This document shows, one piece after another, positions 57,301 to 64,000 of a stretch of 64,000 nt of DNA. The stretch is from Macropodus opercularis (Eukaryota > Chordata > Actinopteri > Anabantiformes > Osphronemidae). A program made the position numbers and the translations under genes. Below the pieces are notes generated by a model. That model saw only the letters and a program-made list of their open reading frames with translations. It did no database searches and was not told the origin of the DNA. Positions within the stretch are counted from its first letter, which is position 1. Every line of letters begins with the position of its first letter. Location of the stretch: the NCBI GenBank assembly GCA_030770545.1, contig JAUCMP010000026.1, forward strand, positions 4,258,501 through 4,322,500, given 5' to 3'.

Positions 57301-60300
57301 CCCCCTTCTTCTGTGTTGCTACGACATTCCAACAATAGCTGGTATTCACACTCTCCTGCTTTCTCTCTCTCTCACTTTCATACTCTCTCTGCTCCACTGG
57401 CTCCTGTTCATCAAGCAGGCGAAGTCAATCTATGTCCCTCTCTCACGATCTCTCGTTCTCCCATCATTCCCATCATTCCTCCATCTAAAGCTTGTGCGGA
57501 TCCCTGGAACACAGAGGCCCTTTTACAAACCGCTGCCATTAAAACTTTTTTATTCGCACCACACCTCTCCTGATTACAGCGTCGACTCTCCTTATCTTTA
57601 TTCCTTCTCACGACGCTGTGAACTGCTTGCAGGGTTTTAGCTCGGTCCCCGGCTCCTCCGGCTTCCAGTGCATCAGGTCTGCACCTTGCATTGGCAGCTC
57701 TGTCATCCGTGTGCACACAATCCACTATAGCTCCAGCTAAGAATATGCTAAAAGTCATTACTCACGTTCTACTTCCATGATAATATTCTTCAATATTCTA
57801 TTCAAAGCGCCTGATTCACAGAAATAACCTGTGCAACACTGTCGATCTACGCTGGGCCAGAGATGATTCTTTCAGACAAATCCACTCTCAATAAAGCACA
57901 TTTCCATCCCAGTCCCTCTTTTTCTGCCTTTGCCGCGTTCTGGTTCTCTTTTCATTTGAACTTTGCAGACCTGACGCAGGATTTGGAACTAATGAATAGA
58001 GAAGCAGTGCTGTGTTGCATTTTGGGAGCTAGAGAATGACACATTCTATGTGCCGAAGGTGTTAACATATTGACACTTTGCTTTCTTCTGGTCCCATTTC
58101 CCCTCCTCTCTCTCCATCCCTTTGTATATTTGTTTCTGTGAGCCTCAGCAGGCCTGTCATCCTGTCAGCTGAAGACAGAGCCTTGTGCTTTTCTTGCCTT
58201 CTCCTTCCCTTTCCTGTCGTTTTTTTTTCCACCCCTCTATCTCTGCAGACACACACATGCACTTTCCCCCACATACAAACACGCAGATGCAGACAAACTC
58301 TCTCTCGCACTCTGTCTCAAGTACATCCTCCCGCTGTCTCGCTCTCTCGCACTTTCATAACCACACGCACACACCCGCATGCACTGCCAAAAGCACACTC
58401 CTACACAAGGGTTAGTGTTCAAATGTTCTAACGAGTAAGAGTGGGCACAAAATGAAGAGTGTGTTTCCAACTAAACGCATGTGTACGTGCAAACGAGGGG
58501 GTTGGACAGCGCCAGCTTTCACAGCGCAGACAGCAGCATTCAGGTAGTGCAGTAGTTTGCTATCAGGCCTTGAGCTCATGCAGGTGGATTCCTCTCTCCA
58601 CTCACTTCCTTCTTCTGCCTCCGTGTGTTCGTGTGCTTTTGGCAGCTGTGTGAATTAACTCTGAGCTGCAGACGAAGTTCTGACAGAAACTCCCGAGAGA
58701 CATCTGGCAATGGCTTCTCGTCGTGTTTCTGCCTTCACGAAACCCAAACATTCAGATACAAAAAAGAAACACACATGCAGGCAGGTGATGGAGAAGCGCA
58801 GCCGCGTCGAACCCACGAGCGGCGGAACACGTATGAAGTGCTGTAGGTGCATGTGTGAAGCGGGTTACCACACGCAGAAAACAGCATGACGGTGGCTGGA
58901 GGAACAGAGCATTTTCACTGCTCCAGTTCACGCATGTCCTCAGGCTCGCTGATAAAAATATAGCACGATATCATTCATATTTTATAGCCACTTGCAGAAT
59001 GAGCTCTCAGCATGCACCGAGCTTCGTCCGTGCATCTGCACGCGCACACGTCTGTGTTTCTGCGGGTTACTTAATTCCCTATGACTCAAGCATTGCCTCT
59101 CTTCCCCTTTTCTCGTTTAGCGTTTCTGCTGCGTCGGGTCACACGTCCACGGCAACGTGACCCCACTGGCGGCCGATGAATCACTGTGTGCGTGTCTGCA
59201 TGAACACTAGATTAGAGCTTGTAAAACAACACTGAACGTGCTGAGAGAAGAAGAATGAAGATAAACCAATAAAGATGCGATGTTGAAAAAAAAAACCGCA
59301 CACGCACTATTTCCAAAGACTATCATGTCTGAAAAGAGGTTTACTTAAAACCTGATGACTGTGCACATTTCTTGCTTTCGAGCTTGTTTCACAGCGGACC
59401 AGACATCTGAGCGTTTTCCAAACCCACACATAATCGTGCCTTTCTTCAGCTTCTATGGCGATATGTTTTAAAGAAGCGTTTGATCTGCGGGGCTCTGCAC
59501 TCAGGCCAGGCCATTAGAAATAATGGGTTTTAGAGTGCAGGGCTGCCACAACAACACGTACCGACGGCGCTCATTCCTTCACTCCTCACCTTGCCTCCAT
59601 CTTTTCTTTTGCATTCCCAACCTTAGACCTGGTCTTAAACAAGGACATTCAGTGCTGCCGCTGTTTGTATTGCAACATATTATTTCAATGAAGAACATGT
59701 CTTTGTTCCTGAGTTAAGTGTGTTGACATACTCTACATTAAAGTAACGAGGAAGATGAGCAGTTATTGTGAATTATTAATCTCTCGGCAAACACTCGAGA
59801 TCGTGTGGTATTTGCGAAGGCCCAGTGTAGTTCGCTGTGCTTCCTCGTCTCTGGCTGACACTCAACTTTGTGATTCATTGTAAGTACTTATCCGTATTAG
59901 CGCTGTGTGTGTGTGAGGATGCCAGTGCCGCCCCTCTTACATTTTCCCAGATAACTCTTCAGACCTGAGTGCTTCCACTGAAGGACTAACACTTACATGC
60001 TGAGTACACAAAGCCAAACCTACAGTAGATTCTCATCTAAACTGCAGCTTGACTTCGCCTCTGTGCGAGTCTAATCCACCTGTTTTTGTCAAACGGTCTC
60101 ACCTTCATCAAACACAGCGATGAAAACCACAGAAAAACTTCTGAAGTTACAAGGAAAGCTGACACAAAGGCCTTATCATTCATTTAGCTCCACTACTCTA
60201 GTGTCCTTGGTGGATCAAGGCCAAACCTTTGTGTCCACATAACACGAACCTGCATATACTACAACATCCTCTGTGTGGCATGTGGATTAGAAGGAAATAC

Positions 60301-60654
60301 AATGCAGGACAAACACGGAAAAGGTGTCAGCCAATACCACGGAACATAAACTCAGACATGAATCAGTGCAGGCGTCAGTAGTGTAATCTGTGAACGCACA
60401 CCGTGGCACAAATGGCTGAAGATAAGCGTCAAGCTCCAAACAAAACCCTACAACCCAAAGGAGAAAACTATTCCGACCTACTCTCACACACACCACTATT
60501 ACTGGCTCACACGTGACAAATACTCTCACGATCAAACAATCAGGCTGTCGTGATGCCGCTTCTGATTCATGAATTAATCACTAACTGCCTCCAAACGTTT
60601 GGCGGAGCCCGGCGTTAAGACCAGCAGCCAGCACACTAGCCGACTAATTAAAGC

Positions 60655-60725
60655 CGACCGGTCGAGGCAGATGGCCGCCCGGCCTGGGGCCACGTCGGCT
60701 GTTTCCTCTCCACTGACGCCCAGTC
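60655..60725 (+). repeat. Dispersed repeat copy 3, core GAGGCAGATGGCCGCC
   Basis: Same core preceded by CCGGTC and followed by TTTCCTCTCCACTG, upstream of tnik exon 2. Confidence 0.7.
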
Positions 60726-62620
60726 AACCATGAGCGCAGCACAGACTGTATGAAACACACCTAGACCTGAGATAAACTGTATTTGCCCTGGTCTGCCCTG
60801 GCTACTCGTTTATGAGCTTCAGGCCTTATTTACATCCTCTCAGTGTATATACACGGTGAAGTACAGAGAAGTGAGACAGATTGAGTTAGAGACCCTAAGA
60901 TGATGGGCGTCGTGCCGGGGCTTCGGCTGCCTCTCGTAAAACCACTAGTTGCTTTAGTGGGAGCCTAATTCCTGGTACACTTCCTCCACACGTGGACAGT
61001 TCATTACCAGGAGTCACAGATTATCCTGATCACAGATTTACAGCTCACTGAAAACAAATGCACCACACAGTTTGTTCTGCGATGCTAATGAAGCCTCCAG
61101 ATCCTCGGTGTCTCGCCTTGCACCCATCTCTGCCAACTTGCCATCTGACACCTTTCCTGTCATCTCTGCGTTGGTCCCTCCATCCCCCTCATTTTTCCAC
61201 CCTTTCTTCTGATCTGCCTGGTCTCCCCGTGGTTTTAATCCAACTTTGCTTCCGTGTGATTCAGACGCAACGATTCAGCTCCTACTATGGACTTGTTTAC
61301 ATGCACACAATTCCTTCAAGCACTTCACATCAAGTGTGTGTGTGTGTGTATGTGTGTGTGAGGAGAGTAAATGAGTTCATGAGCAGGGCTGGTGCATACT
61401 TATGTTTCAAGGCATCTTTAAATGTCTTAAATATGTCAAATCATTATCTCTGGTAATTTAAGTCAAAGAGCCCAGGGTCTATGTGTTTTTGCTTTGGTGT
61501 AATCTCTACTGTTCACACTCTGCACTTCTCGACGCGCTTCTCTTTGAATTTCACATACTTCATAAGCTCATCTTCATAAGCAGACAATTAAAGACTTGAT
61601 GTGGCTTCATCAGTAACTTGGGGGGGGAAATAGGTCAACTAGAAGCAAGCAGGCAGAGTGGAAAAGAGGGTGGGAGTGAGAGGGGCATTTCTCAGCGACA
61701 GGCTGCCATACAGTACATAGACTATTCATGAATAAGCTCTGTGTAAGCCCTGGGCGCTGCTGTGGCCCCGTTACTATGGCGTCCATGCTGAGGGGCTGAG
61801 GAATGTGGCCTTACTAGGGGAACGGGGCTGAAGGACGCGAGGCCATCTGAAGACGGGGCTTTTTCCTTGGACTACTTTAGTCACTGGTCACATCTCCACC
61901 TTTATCCCAGGCTCAGCCTCTGTCACTTCCTTCTGCTCCCTCTGCCTCTTATTGTCCCACTAAGTCTCCCTATGCTGCATTCATCTTCACATCCCGTTTC
62001 TCTCTGCATCCATCGATCCTGCGCGTCCCGACTTTCCCCAACCGTGTCCCCATATCTTCATCCTCAGCTGCTTCCCATTTCATCACAGATCTCGCACCTG
62101 AGTCCCTGCACAGCACATTCATCCGCTGCCAGCGTGTGCGTGTGTGTGTGTGCTTGTCTGTGCAGCGCTGTGGCTACGCTTCCTGCTGGTTTACCATCTG
62201 TTGCTCTCGGCAGCTGACTGGACGAACCCGTGCTTCTGACACCCCTGACCCGCGCGTGTGCTCACATCTGAGTATTGCTTTTCTCAAAAACCACTGCCTC
62301 CGTGAAAACCGCAGCGCTTTGACCGCCGCTGCTTCTTTAGGGCTGTCACCGTGAGTCACGTCAGGATAGAAAAACAGCACCGCGGCATCTCTGCTCTTGC
62401 TCCTCTGGCCTTTCCCACTCGAGTGAAACATGCTGCGTGTGTACAGGTGCTGCTGGGGTTGATGCGCAACACCAGCAAATGTCACAAATTCCTGACAAGG
62501 TATGAGGAAAATAGAAGGAGATCGAGAGAGAAACGGAGGAAAATGCAGAAACAGCAAACACAAAAAGCCACTTCTCTCTCCACTCTACTTCCCATCAGCT
62601 GCAGCCTGTCCCTATGAATC

Positions 62621-62622
<2 letters not shown>

Positions 62623-62678
<56 letters not shown>
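62623..62678. repeat. (GT)n microsatellite
   Basis: About 28 GT units in the presumed tnik intron 1. Confidence 0.97.
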
Positions 62679-62681
<3 letters not shown>

Positions 62682-63712
62682 TGGGGGAACAGCTGAGTGC
62701 CAGAGCGAGCCCCCTCCTACCACCACCAATATACAAAAACACTCGATCCCCCCATCACTGCCACTGTCAGTATCACAAATACCCACCCACCCCCCGCATC
62801 TCGCCAGAGCCAGCTGACCTACTTCCTGTCTAGCCAGTCCAGTGGTTGACTGTACCGTGTGTGTATACATGGGGCAGGCCCAGACATGTTAAGGGATTAT
62901 TCTGTTTTTCCTCTTCAAGTCTTCTTTGTTATTCTTTACGTAGAGATCATACGCAACACGAAACATTTTCCATGAAGCATGTTTGGGAAATGACGGGGAT
63001 TTGATTCGCTATGTGCAATCCAGGAAGTTCCTAAAATTTCATTGAGCTGTCATTCGTGACAGTAACCTTGAGTCCTACGGTTATCTCGGAGCTGTGCCCA
63101 AACTGCTCCTCATTCCAATCCGTCCGTCTCATCCTCCTGATCCATCTCCTCCCATCCTTAACCTCCTCCAGTTTTGCCCTCCGCGCTGGTGAAACCTCGC
63201 CAGGCTCTAAAAGCAGCATTTGTTGCAGCCGCCTTCGTTCACGTTCCTCGTGACATGTCAGTCTCGATGCAGACGGGGCAGGGAAGGTGGGCAAGGAGGA
63301 CTAACGCTAGGAAGCAGAGCGGCTGGCGGACAGGCGAGGAGGTGCGTTCAGGCAGTCAGTCAGACAGACAGACAGACAGAGATGCTGCAAACCCAGGCGA
63401 CAAAACCAGAGGAACGGCGTGAGGTGGATGGACGAGAGCGAATGAAGCACAAACAACAAGCAGAGAAAAGGCAGGTGAAGGGGAGGGAGTGAGGAGATTT
63501 TTAAAAGAAACAGGCCGGCAGAAAGCAGACACCTACTGCTGTGTTTGTGTGTGATGTGGTTTGGCTTATCGGAGCTTCAAATCTGCCTTAAGTGAAACCA
63601 TTTAGTCATGTGCACCAACCATAATGTGTGTTCTGCTGACTAGAAGTCAGACAGACGCCCACACACAACAGAGACACACAAACCACGGCCAGCCAAGCGA
63701 AAACATGGGCAT

Positions 63713-63733
63713 CCACACACACACACACACACA
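63713..63733. repeat. Short (CA)n microsatellite
   Basis: About 10 CA units near the right edge. Confidence 0.9.
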
Positions 63734-64000
63734 TATAAGTACGTGTGTGCTGTCGTTTGCATCACGTACTCTGGATGAACAAAAGAGCAGACTGTTGACT
63801 GGATGCAGGGCTAACGCTGTGATGAGAGGAGGCTACAGTCCTTACAGGTGTGTTGGCACTCAGACGCTCAAACGCGGACAAGGATTCTGGTACTGAGGCT
63901 GCTTGGTCTGCGGGTCAGCAGAACCACAGCACCTTCCTGTTACTCACTCAAGAGTCCAGACACGCGAGCCAGCTGTCATGTTATTTACTGTCTATATATA

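Larger units (their letters stand above)
56796..64000 (-). other. tnik intron 1 (or beyond): no exon found
   Basis: I looked for a minus-strand sequence encoding the conserved TNIK N-terminus (DEID[LV]S-like) ending at a donor and found none, so exon 1 lies past 64000. The stretch holds a CA run (57251-57298), a GT run (62623-62678), a CA run (63713-63733) and one dispersed repeat copy (60655-60725). Confidence 0.65.

Noticed and set aside
1..64000. tRNA, rRNA, CRISPR arrays, operons or prokaryotic elements
   Set aside because: None seen; the sequence is an intron-rich vertebrate region.

Overview
The window is nuclear DNA from a vertebrate, most likely a teleost fish. It has intron-split genes with GT/AG borders, long CA/GT microsatellites, little recognisable transposon sequence, compact introns and short repeats of a kind common in teleosts. 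I read three genes exon by exon, all on the minus strand. From low to high coordinate they are eif5a2 (coding 16327-17302), slc2a2 / GLUT2 (coding 19411-23030) and tnik (coding 25842-56795, first exon outside the window). From memory this is the gene order and orientation of human 3q26 (EIF5A2-SLC2A2-TNIK), which supports the ortholog calls over the paralogous set eif5a, slc2a4 and mink1.

Layout. 1 to about 13150 is intergenic, with no gene I can support. About 13170-16326 is probably a long eif5a2 3' UTR. 16327-17302 holds four coding exons (153 aa, hypusine lysine at 49), with a non-coding first exon near 18148-18190. slc2a2 has 12 coding exons giving 502 aa. A candidate poly(A) signal at 18752-18757 lies only about 0.6 kb from the eif5a2 promoter. 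The tnik 3' UTR probably fills about 23.6-25.8 kb. Thirty-three tnik coding exons (1,311 codons) run from 56795 down to 25842. They give the GCK-family kinase domain, the coiled-coil and Ser/Pro-rich middle, and the citron-homology (CNH) domain ending in NSMMNW. Above 56796 there is only intron 1 or upstream DNA.

The most interesting signal is in the tnik intron after the exon ending PAWAKE. A perfectly open, in-phase frame of 452 codons (35936-37294, minus) begins at a good splice acceptor and ends in a stop, with AATAAA hexamers further on. Used as an alternative last exon, it would make a TNIK of about 990 residues that keeps the kinase and coiled coil but replaces the rest, including CNH, with a Ser/Pro-rich tail. 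It lies next to the known 55-residue cassette exon. All three cassette exons described for mammalian TNIK (29, 55 and 8 residues) are present here at exactly those lengths.

How the genes work together: they do not form one pathway. eIF5A2 acts in translation, GLUT2 in facilitative hexose transport, and TNIK in Wnt/JNK/cytoskeletal signalling. Their proximity reflects conserved synteny.
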